Source: an uncultured Duncaniella sp. (GTDB taxonomy: Bacteria > Bacteroidota > Bacteroidia > Bacteroidales > Muribaculaceae). Taken from it: a DNA stretch of 37,170 nucleotides. Below, in pieces: positions 8,920 to 17,565 of this stretch. The notes under the pieces were generated by a model. The model worked only from the letters and a program-made list of their open reading frames with translations. It had not been told where the DNA came from and made no database searches. The stretch is taken from the NCBI GenBank assembly GCA_958352885.1, contig CATWQI010000016.1, positions 1 to 37,170 on the forward strand, in the 5' to 3' direction. The position numbers and the translations under genes are program-made. Within the stretch, counting starts at the first letter, position 1. Each line of letters opens with the position of its first letter.

Positions 8920-9963
8920 TCACAGTGTGCGCAGGAAACCGGTCAGTTCGTCAGCCATCTTTTTTGCCTGACGGCTTGATGGATGGTAATTGGCTCCGTA
9001 GCCTAATTCCCCGGTCTGTGGCGACATGTCAAACCGGTAGATATTCTCATCCTCCGAGGCAAGCCGGTCAAGTGCGCCCTTCACATCCTCCAGAGGTTTC
9101 CCGTTCATCATGGAGCCGGTGAGGAGCACTATTTTGGCAGAGGGATATACCTCACGCAGATGAGCGAGAAAAGTGCGGTATTTTGCTTCATACAGGGCTA
9201 TGTCATAGTTGTCAACCGAAGTGTCGTTGGTGCCGAGGTTGATGCACAGTATGTCCGGCTGGAACTTTGAGAAGTCCCATTTGTATTCCGGGACATAGAG
9301 CATGGTGTTGTCGTATTCGTCCGGCATGGTCATCTCGTCACCCTCGCGCGGTCCGTTATAGTTGCGGTATATGCCTATGCCGGAGCGTGCCACCACGTTG
9401 AAATCGGCGTTGAGGTTCCGGGCTGTAAGGTAGGCGTAGGATAGGGTATGGTTCTCGGTATCGTATGAAAATCCCTTTTCCGGGTCATCCTCCTCGGTGC
9501 CGTATCCGCAGGTGATGGAGTTGCCTATGAATTCCAGTTTGAGTTCCGGTCTTTGCGGTGCGTCAAGAGTTTTTCCCTTGATGCGGAATCCATGGAATTC
9601 GGGATGGTGCTCATATCCTTCTATGGCGTAAGTCACACGTACTGAGTGCCGTGTGTCGGGCAGAGAGTCCGCCAGGGTTATGATTGAATCGGATTCCGAG
9701 AAATTTATTTTTACCGGTTCACGGTCATCTATTTCCACCATGAACTGCCCACTACCGGGACGTGCTCCCATGCTTATGGCGGTCCCCTCGAAATTTATCA
9801 TGGCGGTAGTGCCGGGATATGTGAAGCCTGGCGCAAGCGAGTCGCCCCAGTGTATGCGTCCCATATAGAGTATTGCGGGGTCGTTTGCCGGGACTTCTGT
9901 CTCACGGTTACCCGTGCAGGCTACAGCTGCCAGGGCAAGCACCGATGCTAAAATGTATTTCAT
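8920..9963 (-). CDS. CE2-type acetylxylan esterase lipoprotein (SGNH fold)
   Basis: This 347-residue lipoprotein probably removes acetyl groups from xylan or its oligosaccharides. The signal peptide ends in a lipobox (LAAVAC, Cys16). Residues about 28-135 form the beta-sandwich typical of the CE2 N-terminus. The SGNH hydrolase domain begins EFIGNSITCGYGTE, with nucleophile Ser149, then NLGTND, and ends with GANYHPS, where His327 completes the dyad. CE2 enzymes are known to work with a Ser-His dyad. An upstream in-frame ATG exists at 10002, but it lies upstream of the predicted transcription start and would bury the signal peptide, so the ATG at 9963 is chosen. It is the last gene of the xylan locus and, unlike its neighbours, has its own promoter. 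The substrate assignment comes from the family and context. Confidence 0.88.
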   Translation of the reverse strand: MKYILASVLALAAVACTGNRETEVPANDPAILYMGRIHWGDSLAPGFTYPGTTAMINFEGTAISMGARPGSGQFMVEIDDREPVKINFSESDSIITLADSLPDTRHSVRVTYAIEGYEHHPEFHGFRIKGKTLDAPQRPELKLEFIGNSITCGYGTEEDDPEKGFSYDTENHTLSYAYLTARNLNADFNVVARSGIGIYRNYNGPREGDEMTMPDEYDNTMLYVPEYKWDFSKFQPDILCINLGTNDTSVDNYDIALYEAKYRTFLAHLREVYPSAKIVLLTGSMMNGKPLEDVKGALDRLASEDENIYRFDMSPQTGELGYGANYHPSSRQAKKMADELTGFLRTL

Positions 9964-9988
9964 AATGTCAGGGATTATTATCTTTCCG

Positions 9989-10020
9989 CAAAGATAACTC
10001 ATTCATTTTCCAATGGCAAA
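9989..10020 (-). promoter_or_regulatory. Promoter of the CE2 esterase gene
   Basis: TTTG (10020-10017) is followed after exactly 20 bp by TATCTTTG (9996-9989) on the minus strand, a consensus Bacteroidetes promoter. The start would be near 9984, leaving a leader of about 20 nt before the ATG at 9963. Confidence 0.72.
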
Positions 10021-10102
10021 AATTATCGGGAAAAAATAATCGGCTGAATCATGGTTCCGGTGGATTCGGGGACGGTCCTTGCCAGTCTGCTGTGCAGAGT
10101 AA

Positions 10103-12139
10103 TCACCGGTGCCTGTTGAGCAGGACAGGCGAGGGGGATTCAAAATTTGTAATCCCGAGGTCGACAGCGCGCATGTCGGAGAGTGTATGGACAGGTGGTG
10201 CCACTTCGGCTGGAACAGGCATCCCTGAGAACTCCTGAAAATATAGGATGCAGGCATCTTTCCACCACTGTGCGTCGCGCGCCTGAGTCATCAGCCGCCG
10301 CTCTACGTCGGCAAATATCCCGGGGGCAATGTACGGCTTGCTTTGCTGCCACGTTTTCTGATACTCAACCACACGGTCGGTACCACGCTGGTAGGCTATG
10401 CAGAGTTCGTCCCAGAGGGTCCGTCCTGACTTCATTTTATGGGACCAGGGTACATGGTGGAACCACAGCAGGAATTCCTCGGGGCAACTGTCAATATCTC
10501 CAAACTGTGAGCGCAGAGGTTCGGGATATTGCTCCACGGCATTGCTGCCTGAGGGGGAGCGGTCAAATCCAAGTCCTGCGGAATCAGCATTGTGGTAATA
10601 CTTCGGGAGCCAGTCGGGGCGTGCGCCGGGCACATCGCACCAAGGTTCGGGACCATAGTGGTGACCGAATGCGAATATGTGGTGCAGTCCGAGAGGCATC
10701 ATGTAATCGACCACAGCCTCCCTGCTTCCGAGCAGCATCTCTGTGAGTGAACGGCGTATGCTGTCGGGGGCTGAACCGGGGGCGATGAGTGTCCGGGCAA
10801 TCCATTCGTCAGCTATCTGCCCGGATGTGAGTTTGGGATTCCATGCAAGCCTGCCGAAGGCATACCAGTTTGCCTGGGCTACCGGATGTCCGGTCCAGTT
10901 GCTGTTGTCACCGATATTTGCCACTCCGGCTGCTGCCTTGAGCGATGCGGGTGAGACATATTCATAGAACTCCTTCCACATCGGTGCGAGAAAGGCTATG
11001 TGGTTGGAGTGACCGAGATATTCCTGTGTAATCTGGAACTCTACCATCTCGGGAGTTTCCGGCATTGCGCCGAATAGCGGGCTGTAAGGCTCGCGTGGCT
11101 GGAAGTCTATGGGACCGTTCTTGATTTGTATGATTACGTTGGAGTCAAATTTGCCGTCAAGAGGCTGGAATTCCATATAAGCCTGTTTTGCCCTGTCGGC
11201 ATCGATAGGTGAGTAGACGAATGAACGCCACATCACTATCCCGCCGTGAGGACGGAGTGCGCGGGCAAGCATATTGGCTCCGTCGGCATGTGTGCGTCCG
11301 AAATCCATCGGTCCAGGCTGTCCCTCGGAATTGGCTTTCACAAGGAAGCCGCCGAAGTCGGGGATGATGCGATAGATTTCGTCAGCCTTCTCCTTCCACC
11401 ATTTCTGTACCTGTGTGTCAAGAGGGTCGGCTGTGGGAAGTGAGTCGAGAGCCATCGGTGAGGCAAAGTTGACCGACAGGTATACTTTCAAACCGTATGG
11501 ACGGAATATGTCAGCCAGTGTCTTGATTTTGGCGAGGTATTCTGCTGAAAGAATACTCGGTGAGGCGTTGACGTTATTAAGCACTGTGCCGTTTATGCCG
11601 ATTGAAGCGTTGGCGCGTGCGTATGCTTCGTAACGCGGTGACACGGAGTCGGGCAGCTCGTCCCATTTCCAGAGTGAGCTGCCGGCATATCCGCGTTCGA
11701 CTGTGCCATCGAGGTTGTCCCAGTGGTTGAGGATTCTCAGGTCATAAGCCGGTTTGTCCACAAGTGTCTCCGGTATTTCAACGCCCGAATCGACCATGCG
11801 CAGCAGGGAGTATGCCCCGTACAGCGCCCCAATTTCGGTATTGGCGATAATCTGGACTCTGCCTCCGTTGTTACGGAGTTCATAACCCTCTTTGCCGAGA
11901 GTTTTTTTCCCTTTCAGAGATACTTTTATATCGTAATTCCGCAGTGGAGCTGATTCCAGTACCCTGGCGGCTTCGGCGAGAGTCGGCGAGAGCTTCTTGC
12001 GGTCAAACGTCACGTTGGTGCTTACGCCGGAGCCGGTCTCAGCCGACAATGAACGTAGCCACAGCTCACTGCCGTCGGCGGCATGATTCGTGAGGACAGA
12101 GAGGAGAGATACTAATATTGAAAGGAAATATCTTGTCAT
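10103..12139 (-). CDS. GH67 alpha-glucuronidase
   Basis: This 678-residue exported enzyme removes (4-O-methyl)-alpha-D-glucuronic acid from the non-reducing end of xylo-oligosaccharides. A signal peptide covers about 1-20 (ending TNHA). The family residues are all visible: general acid Glu272 in KANSEGQPGP, and the carboxylate pair Asp345 (NGPIDFQ) and Glu373 (QITQEYLG). These match the E292/D365/E393 set known from Cellvibrio GlcA67A. The flanking conserved block GRTHADGANMLARALRPHGG is also intact. The length fits the family (about 680-730). GH67 enzymes act on short products of GH10 xylanases, and two GH10 genes lie in the same locus. The protein is probably periplasmic because the signal lacks a lipobox. 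It follows the GH43 gene by 77 bp. Confidence 0.96.
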   Translation of the reverse strand: MTRYFLSILVSLLSVLTNHAADGSELWLRSLSAETGSGVSTNVTFDRKKLSPTLAEAARVLESAPLRNYDIKVSLKGKKTLGKEGYELRNNGGRVQIIANTEIGALYGAYSLLRMVDSGVEIPETLVDKPAYDLRILNHWDNLDGTVERGYAGSSLWKWDELPDSVSPRYEAYARANASIGINGTVLNNVNASPSILSAEYLAKIKTLADIFRPYGLKVYLSVNFASPMALDSLPTADPLDTQVQKWWKEKADEIYRIIPDFGGFLVKANSEGQPGPMDFGRTHADGANMLARALRPHGGIVMWRSFVYSPIDADRAKQAYMEFQPLDGKFDSNVIIQIKNGPIDFQPREPYSPLFGAMPETPEMVEFQITQEYLGHSNHIAFLAPMWKEFYEYVSPASLKAAAGVANIGDNSNWTGHPVAQANWYAFGRLAWNPKLTSGQIADEWIARTLIAPGSAPDSIRRSLTEMLLGSREAVVDYMMPLGLHHIFAFGHHYGPEPWCDVPGARPDWLPKYYHNADSAGLGFDRSPSGSNAVEQYPEPLRSQFGDIDSCPEEFLLWFHHVPWSHKMKSGRTLWDELCIAYQRGTDRVVEYQKTWQQSKPYIAPGIFADVERRLMTQARDAQWWKDACILYFQEFSGMPVPAEVAPPVHTLSDMRAVDLGITNFESPSPVLLNRHR

Positions 12140-12216
12140 GGTTTCAGTTCATCGTTAATTTGTTCCGGACATTCAGCTGCCGGAGCTGTCAGGGATTGAG
12201 GGTGTAATTACTGGTA

Positions 12217-13209
12217 TTATTCGTCGTATGGGTCACCACCGCCGTCTATCGGCAGTATGTGGCCGTCGGCATCGTAGGTCAGTTCGCAGACTTTAAGGCT
12301 GCGGAGCCATGATTTTCCTCCCGAGGGTACACTGTCGTGGTGGAAGAGGTACCATTTGCCTTTGTATTCCACTATGCAGTGGTGTGTGGTCCAGCCTACT
12401 ACCGGAGTCAGAATGACACCTTGGTATACGAATGGTCCGTATGGATTGTCGCCTATGGCGTAGCATAGCAGGTGGCTGTCGCCCGTTGAGTAGGAAAAGT
12501 AGTACTTGCCGTTATATTTATGTACCCAGGATGCCTCGAAGAAGCGGTGCGGGTCATTAGCCTTGAGAGGATTGCCGTAGGCATCCACCACCTGCACCGG
12601 ACGTGGTTCCTCGGCGAACTGTAGCATATCCTTGGTCAGGCGTACGCAGCGGCTCGGGAGCGACGGTTCGTCACCCTCGGGAAGTTCGGCTGATTCCAGC
12701 GCCTTGTTGTCACGGTAACGCTGGAGCTGTCCGCCCCACAGGCCTCCGAAGTAAAGATAATATTCGCCATCCTCGGGAAGTACGCATATATCCATGGAGT
12801 AACTTCCACGGATGGGGTCAGGCTGGGGGATGAACGGTCCTTCCGGGCGGTCGGCTACCGCTACGCCTATACGGAAAATGTCATTCTTGTCCTTGAGGGG
12901 GAAGTATAGATAATATTTCCCATCCTTTTCAGCGCAGTCACAGTCCCAGAGCTGGCGTCCTGCCCAGGGTATATCGGCTATATCGAGTGCTTTGCCGTGG
13001 TCAGTGACCTCACCGTGCATAGGGTCGTCAGTCGACAGGACATGCATATCCTTCATGACATACTGGTCGCCGTTGTCGTTCTCCACATTCTCACACTCCC
13101 AGTCATGTGACGGATATATATATATTTTGCCGTTGAATACATGCACGCTTGGGTCGGCCATATAATCGGCAGGAAAGAGATAGCGTTTTTCAGGATTTGT
13201 AAGTTTCAT
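12217..13209 (-). CDS. GH43 beta-xylosidase/arabinofuranosidase, predicted cytoplasmic
   Basis: This 330-residue five-bladed beta-propeller hydrolase is of the GH43 family. The catalytic triad is visible: general base Asp19 (YMADPSVHV), pKa-tuning Asp140 (YSMDICVL) and general acid Glu225 (RFFEASWVHKYNGKYYFSYS). It starts MKLTNPEKRYLFPADYMADP, and no signal peptide precedes it. A longer in-frame start at 13242 adds only a lysine-rich stretch and no export signal. It lacks the extra C-terminal beta-sandwich of many xylosidases. In this locus, next to a sugar symporter, it most likely splits imported xylobiose or arabino-xylooligosaccharides inside the cell. Xylosidase and arabinofuranosidase activity cannot be told apart here. 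Confidence 0.9.
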   Translation of the reverse strand: MKLTNPEKRYLFPADYMADPSVHVFNGKIYIYPSHDWECENVENDNGDQYVMKDMHVLSTDDPMHGEVTDHGKALDIADIPWAGRQLWDCDCAEKDGKYYLYFPLKDKNDIFRIGVAVADRPEGPFIPQPDPIRGSYSMDICVLPEDGEYYLYFGGLWGGQLQRYRDNKALESAELPEGDEPSLPSRCVRLTKDMLQFAEEPRPVQVVDAYGNPLKANDPHRFFEASWVHKYNGKYYFSYSTGDSHLLCYAIGDNPYGPFVYQGVILTPVVGWTTHHCIVEYKGKWYLFHHDSVPSGGKSWLRSLKVCELTYDADGHILPIDGGGDPYDE

Positions 13210-13258
13210 GATTATAAGTTTTTTTGACTTGCGGATTAACAATAAATTTTACAACCTC

Positions 13259-14365
13259 TTACTTGTCTTTGTCTGTTTCAAGTTCAGCCTTAAGAAACGG
13301 CTTCATCTCGTAGTTGCGGTCGAAAAGGAGAGGATACTCTACCCGTCCTTTCATAGGGAAGTCGTTTTTCCAGGACATGCCGTCCTGTGTGCCCCATGCA
13401 GTCACACGGGTTATCACGTCGGAGTGCCTCTTGAATATGTCAAGTGCTGATGCCATGCGGCTGTTCCACTCTGCGGATACCTGTTCGGGGAGACCGTCGG
13501 GGTACGGATTGAACTGAGTATTGTAGACCACACTGTCTGAGATGTTGGCGCTGTGGCTTATGGTAGGAAGTGCGCTCATGTCCCATTCGGTAATCATGAC
13601 ATTGGCGCCTGTCGAGGCGAATGCTTCGATTGATTTCTCAAATTCCGTGAAGTCGGGATAATCCATTCCCATGTGTCCCTGCATGCCGATAGCGTCAATG
13701 CGGATACCTTTGGTTTTCATGTCATTCACCAGCTTGACGTATGCGTCGCGCTTTGCCGGAACATTCATGGCGTAGTCGTTGATGTAAAGTTCGGCTTCGG
13801 GGTCGGCTTCGTGGGCGTATTGGAAAGCGAGTGGGATGAACTCCTCACCGAGTATTTCATAGAAGGGAGATTTGCGGTATGAACCGTCTTCCAGTATCGC
13901 TTCGTTTACTACATCCCATCCCTTGATGCGACCTTTGTAACGTGTCACTATGGTGGTTATATGGTCACGCATGCGCTCCTTGAGCACTTCGGGAGTGACA
14001 TAATTGCCCGCTGAGTCAAGCGGAAACCATGGGGCAAGCTGCGAGTGCCATATAAGGGTATGTCCGATTATTGCCATGTCACGGTCTTCGCCATACTTGA
14101 CGAAAGCGTCGGAATCGTCCCAGTGATATACACCCTCTTCAGGATGAATCTCTTCGCTTTTCATGCAGTTTTCAGCCACGATGGAATTGAAGTGCATCCC
14201 TACGATTGAATCGGCTTTGGCATCCTTGCCGTTCACATGGTCGACATTAATGGCTGCTCCAATCAGGAAATCATCCTTGAAATGCTCTTTAAGCGTGACA
14301 GGGGCAGGTGACTGGCATGATGCCGCAGCGAGACCTGCGATGATAAGTGGAAAGTATAATTTCAT
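13259..14365 (-). CDS. GH10 endo-beta-1,4-xylanase, short lipoprotein form
   Basis: This 368-residue GH10 enzyme consists of a single TIM-barrel domain without binding modules. The lipobox is LAAASC with Cys17. The acid/base is Glu155 in GWDVVNEAI and the nucleophile is Glu260 in MITEWDMS, with the substrate-binding block GHTLIWHSQLAPWF upstream. The chosen ATG at 14365 places the signal peptide first. A start at 14398 would add eleven polar residues ahead of it. After Cys17 the sequence is QSPAPVTL, lacking the acidic stretch seen in surface lipoproteins of this locus. It may therefore face the periplasm and cut imported xylo-oligosaccharides, complementing the larger GH10 enzyme. It lies 49 bp upstream of the GH43 gene. 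Confidence 0.95.
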   Translation of the reverse strand: MKLYFPLIIAGLAAASCQSPAPVTLKEHFKDDFLIGAAINVDHVNGKDAKADSIVGMHFNSIVAENCMKSEEIHPEEGVYHWDDSDAFVKYGEDRDMAIIGHTLIWHSQLAPWFPLDSAGNYVTPEVLKERMRDHITTIVTRYKGRIKGWDVVNEAILEDGSYRKSPFYEILGEEFIPLAFQYAHEADPEAELYINDYAMNVPAKRDAYVKLVNDMKTKGIRIDAIGMQGHMGMDYPDFTEFEKSIEAFASTGANVMITEWDMSALPTISHSANISDSVVYNTQFNPYPDGLPEQVSAEWNSRMASALDIFKRHSDVITRVTAWGTQDGMSWKNDFPMKGRVEYPLLFDRNYEMKPFLKAELETDKDK

Positions 14366-14440
14366 AATCAGTTGTCGTGTTTCGGAATTATTGATCATTA
14401 TGGTTACATGCTACCGGAGTCATAGACAGGTTTCCCGATG

Positions 14441-15895
14441 TCAATTACCGTGTCTTGCCTCGATCTCACGGTTGATGTTGTCAATCACATCGTCGTCAAG
14501 TTCATAGCGGGATATGATGAACATGGCGAGCATCAGAAGTATGGCGGGGATTACAGCCACGAGCCAGAGTATGCCCTGCTCTGCAAACGGGGTCTGGGTA
14601 GCGGCATCCTTGTTGAAACCCACGAATGCGAGCACCAGGCCCGGCACCACGCCGCCCAATGCCATGCCGGCTTTATAGAAGATGCCGGTAAGGGCGTTGA
14701 CAATGCCTGAGATACGGCGTCCGTGAGTGTACTCGCCGAACGAGATTACCTCAGGCACGAGAGCCCACATATAGCCGGTGGCGACGATTACTCCGGTTGA
14801 TTTCACGAACTGAGCCACGTATACGAGCCACATCTGAGCCTTGAGTGCCGGAATCATTGAAATTGCATAGAGCATTGCCATGCCTATGATGGCTGTGACG
14901 AGGAAGATGTAGAACATTCCCTTCTTTCCTACCATCTTCTTGATGGCAGGTATCATGGGCATGAATATGAATGCCGGTATGGAGCCAAGTCCCATGAAAA
15001 TTGAGAGCTCTCCGGCAGTTCCACCAAGATTGTAGTTGATGTAATAGGCTCCGGCTGCGTTGCCTACCGCCATCATGGCAAATGCGGTTACAAAGAAGAA
15101 GGCGAGGATACGGAGGGGACGGTTGTGTACGAATTCCATCCACAGGTCGGATACCTTGACATTCTCTGTCTCTTTCTTGTCCATCACCACGCGCTCGCGG
15201 CACTGTGAGAAGCAGAAGAAGAGAAGGGCGAGACCTATGCAGCCGTATATCGCCATTGTGGCAAACCATGCGCTGTCGCTCATTGACATGTCGGTGGTCT
15301 CCGAGGGGTCAAACATTTTCAGTACGATGGGTATGCCCATACCCACTGCCAGACCGCCTACGTTTGCCATGAACATTCGCACGGAGGTTAGCTTTGTTAT
15401 CTCGGCTGTGTCACGGGTCAGCGAGGCGTTGAGTGCGCCGTAAGGGACATTGACGAGTGTGTAGCACATCGACAGTCCCACGTATGTGACGTACGCGTAG
15501 AGGAGCGAGCCTGAGAATCCGTTCCAGAAACAGAGTATGGCAAATGCCGTCAGAGGTATTCCTCCAAGCACCAGATAGGCTCGGTACTTGCCGAGTCTGG
15601 GGTCATGCTTGTCGACAAATGTTCCCACAAGGGGGTCCCAGATTACGTCCACTATACGTACTATCAGGAACATCACGGCTGCCACAGCCGGGTCAAGACC
15701 GTAGACGTTAGTATAGAAGAACAGCAGATACATGCTGATGGTCTGGTAGATGAGGTTCTGGGCGAGGTCGCCTGAGCCGAATCCGATGCATTGCAGCATC
15801 GACAGCTTGTGGAATCCTTTGGCTTTCTGGATTTGTCCGGATGTTATGGTTGCTTCCATTTGGTGTTGGTTTATTGAGTCGGGATTATGATTCAT
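14441..15895 (-). CDS. GPH-family (MelB-like) sugar:cation symporter
   Basis: This 484-residue membrane protein has about 12 hydrophobic segments and the hallmark N-terminal block of the glycoside-pentoside-hexuronide:cation symporter family (GSGDLAQNLIYQTISMYLLFFYTNVYGL, then VRIVDVIWDPLVGTFVDKHDPRLGKYRAYLVLGG). Members of this family carry xylosides, melibiose or glucuronides across the inner membrane with H+ or Na+. In this setting the cargo is probably xylobiose or short xylo-oligosaccharides. Its start codon overlaps the stop of the upstream acetylesterase gene by four bases (ATGA at 15895-15892), which suggests translational coupling. A second Met at residue 13 is an alternative start. 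The short GH10 gene follows after 75 bp. Confidence 0.94.
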   Translation of the reverse strand: MNHNPDSINQHQMEATITSGQIQKAKGFHKLSMLQCIGFGSGDLAQNLIYQTISMYLLFFYTNVYGLDPAVAAVMFLIVRIVDVIWDPLVGTFVDKHDPRLGKYRAYLVLGGIPLTAFAILCFWNGFSGSLLYAYVTYVGLSMCYTLVNVPYGALNASLTRDTAEITKLTSVRMFMANVGGLAVGMGIPIVLKMFDPSETTDMSMSDSAWFATMAIYGCIGLALLFFCFSQCRERVVMDKKETENVKVSDLWMEFVHNRPLRILAFFFVTAFAMMAVGNAAGAYYINYNLGGTAGELSIFMGLGSIPAFIFMPMIPAIKKMVGKKGMFYIFLVTAIIGMAMLYAISMIPALKAQMWLVYVAQFVKSTGVIVATGYMWALVPEVISFGEYTHGRRISGIVNALTGIFYKAGMALGGVVPGLVLAFVGFNKDAATQTPFAEQGILWLVAVIPAILLMLAMFIISRYELDDDVIDNINREIEARHGN

Positions 15896-17550
15896 TTAGA
15901 AGATTTTGATTCAGCTATCTTGTCGGCTACTCGTATGCCGAGTGTCTTTTTGTCAAGCGGGTGGATGTCATTCCATTCTCCGAGGTCGGAGTTGCGTATC
16001 AGGTATACGCCGGGAGTCTCCTCAGCCACCTGAGCCTGGCGCTCACGCATCTCCTGCCATGCAGCTCTTCCGCCCTTGTCGCTCTGATGGAGGAAGTCGG
16101 CGAGCTCTACGATGTAGAAGGGCATTTCCGGATTTCCGGATGTGTCACGCCAGTTGCGTATCATGGTCTTGAGCAGTGCCGGATACTGGTTGCGTCTGCC
16201 CACGTTTGATTCACCCTGGTACCATACGGCACCTGCCGCCGGATATTTGATTACTGGGGCAATCATGGAGTTGTAGAGCACTGCGGGGAGATAGCAGTAG
16301 AACATCATGTCCGGACCCTTGGGCATCGGTGCGCCTTGAGTGTATTTCCAGGTCCCGTCAAGGGTTATTTCATCCTCGTTTGCAACGCCGTAACGAGCGT
16401 AAGGACGTTCGCCGAACACGATTTTATAAGGTTTCTCCGGCACGAAGTGCGGTGCTCCGTTCTGCGATATGAGTCGGACTGTGATTACATTCTCACCCTC
16501 ATGCAGCAGCCCTTCAGGTATCGGGTAGATGCGTGGCGGATATTGGTAGGTGGTATAGCCGACCAGTTTGCCGTTGACCCATACGGAATCGGCGTCAACC
16601 ACACAGCCGAGCCGCAGTGTGGCGGTCTTGCCGGCATGGTCGGCATCGATATTCACATGGCGGCGGAACCAGTGTGAGCCGTTGATGGGATTTAGTCCGT
16701 CGGTACCCCACGAGGTGGATAGCAAATCCACTTCCTGCCAGCCGGAATCGTCAAGGTCCGGTGCGTAATATTTCTTCTGACCGGTGAGTCCGGGGTCGGA
16801 TGAGTCGATTGTGGCGTTCCAAGCCGCATAGTTGCGCCCTTCCTGGGCTTTTATCTCCTCACGGTAGGCATCGTTGTCATAGATATGCTTCTGATTGAGA
16901 TAGTAGGGATAATCGGCGAGATATTCCTCCGAAATCCATGATTCCACAGGAGTACCTCCCCATGATGCGTTTATTATGCCGACCGGGAGTCCGGTACGCT
17001 CATTGAGGGACTTGGCGGTGAAGTAGGCGAGGGCTGAGAAGTTCATCACATCCTCGTCGACCGATTTCCACCCGGTTGGGCTGACATCCTGACGTATAGT
17101 ATGAAATTCCACCTCCTTCGGTACGACAAAGTGGCGTATGTCCGGGTTGCGGTAGGCTGCCACTTCGTCGGCAAACATGTCGGTCACACGGTTGACCGGC
17201 AGTTCCATGTTGGATTGTCCTGAGCATAGCAGCACGTCGCCGACAGCGATATCTCCGATGGTGATGTCGTTGACGGTCACGGTGTATTTCTTTCCTGTCT
17301 GAAGTGCGGGCAGTTCAGCTCGCCAGTATCCGAGTGAGTCGGCAGTGACTGTGGCGGAGCCTTTCCTGACTTTCAAAGCCTTTACGGTCACAGTTTCGCC
17401 CGGGTCTGCGTGTCCCCATATAGTGAGGGGTTTGTCGCGTTGTACCACCATTCCGTCCGAGAAGATGTGGGGCAGAGTGACCTTTGCCTCTGTAATCTGC
17501 GGGAGTATGGCGGCGGCGAGAGCGGCAGCAAGTATGCGGTTAAGTTTCAT
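15892..17550 (-). CDS. SASA-domain acetylesterase (CE20-like), exported
   Basis: This 552-residue SGNH-type esterase is usually annotated as sialate O-acetylesterase. In a xylan locus it more probably deacetylates xylan fragments. Signal peptide residues 1-22 are followed by an N-terminal beta domain (VTLPHIFSDGMVVQRDKPLTIWG). The catalytic block is LLCSGQSNMELP with Ser113. A beta-sandwich insertion resembling GH2-type modules lies about 290-375 (WFRRHVNI, DSVWVNGKLVG). The conserved AVWYQGESN block follows, and the Asp/His pair sits in DIHP (Asp528, His530) near the C-terminus. This insertion is also described for CE20 enzymes. There is no lipobox, so it is probably periplasmic. It follows GH35 by 15 bp and overlaps the symporter gene by 4 bp. 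Confidence 0.88.
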   Translation of the reverse strand: MKLNRILAAALAAAILPQITEAKVTLPHIFSDGMVVQRDKPLTIWGHADPGETVTVKALKVRKGSATVTADSLGYWRAELPALQTGKKYTVTVNDITIGDIAVGDVLLCSGQSNMELPVNRVTDMFADEVAAYRNPDIRHFVVPKEVEFHTIRQDVSPTGWKSVDEDVMNFSALAYFTAKSLNERTGLPVGIINASWGGTPVESWISEEYLADYPYYLNQKHIYDNDAYREEIKAQEGRNYAAWNATIDSSDPGLTGQKKYYAPDLDDSGWQEVDLLSTSWGTDGLNPINGSHWFRRHVNIDADHAGKTATLRLGCVVDADSVWVNGKLVGYTTYQYPPRIYPIPEGLLHEGENVITVRLISQNGAPHFVPEKPYKIVFGERPYARYGVANEDEITLDGTWKYTQGAPMPKGPDMMFYCYLPAVLYNSMIAPVIKYPAAGAVWYQGESNVGRRNQYPALLKTMIRNWRDTSGNPEMPFYIVELADFLHQSDKGGRAAWQEMRERQAQVAEETPGVYLIRNSDLGEWNDIHPLDKKTLGIRVADKIAESKSSK

Positions 17551-17565
17551 GGTAGCTTATAGTGT

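Noticed and set aside
10183..10746. Plus-strand open frame of 187 codons inside the GH67 gene
   Set aside because: It is antisense to conserved GH67 coding sequence, rich in Arg, Cys and Ser as expected of a shadow frame, and has no promoter.
14751..15269. Second minus-strand frame of 172 codons inside the symporter gene
   Set aside because: It is an alternate frame of a well-conserved membrane protein gene. Its translation is Arg/His-rich and not membrane-like.
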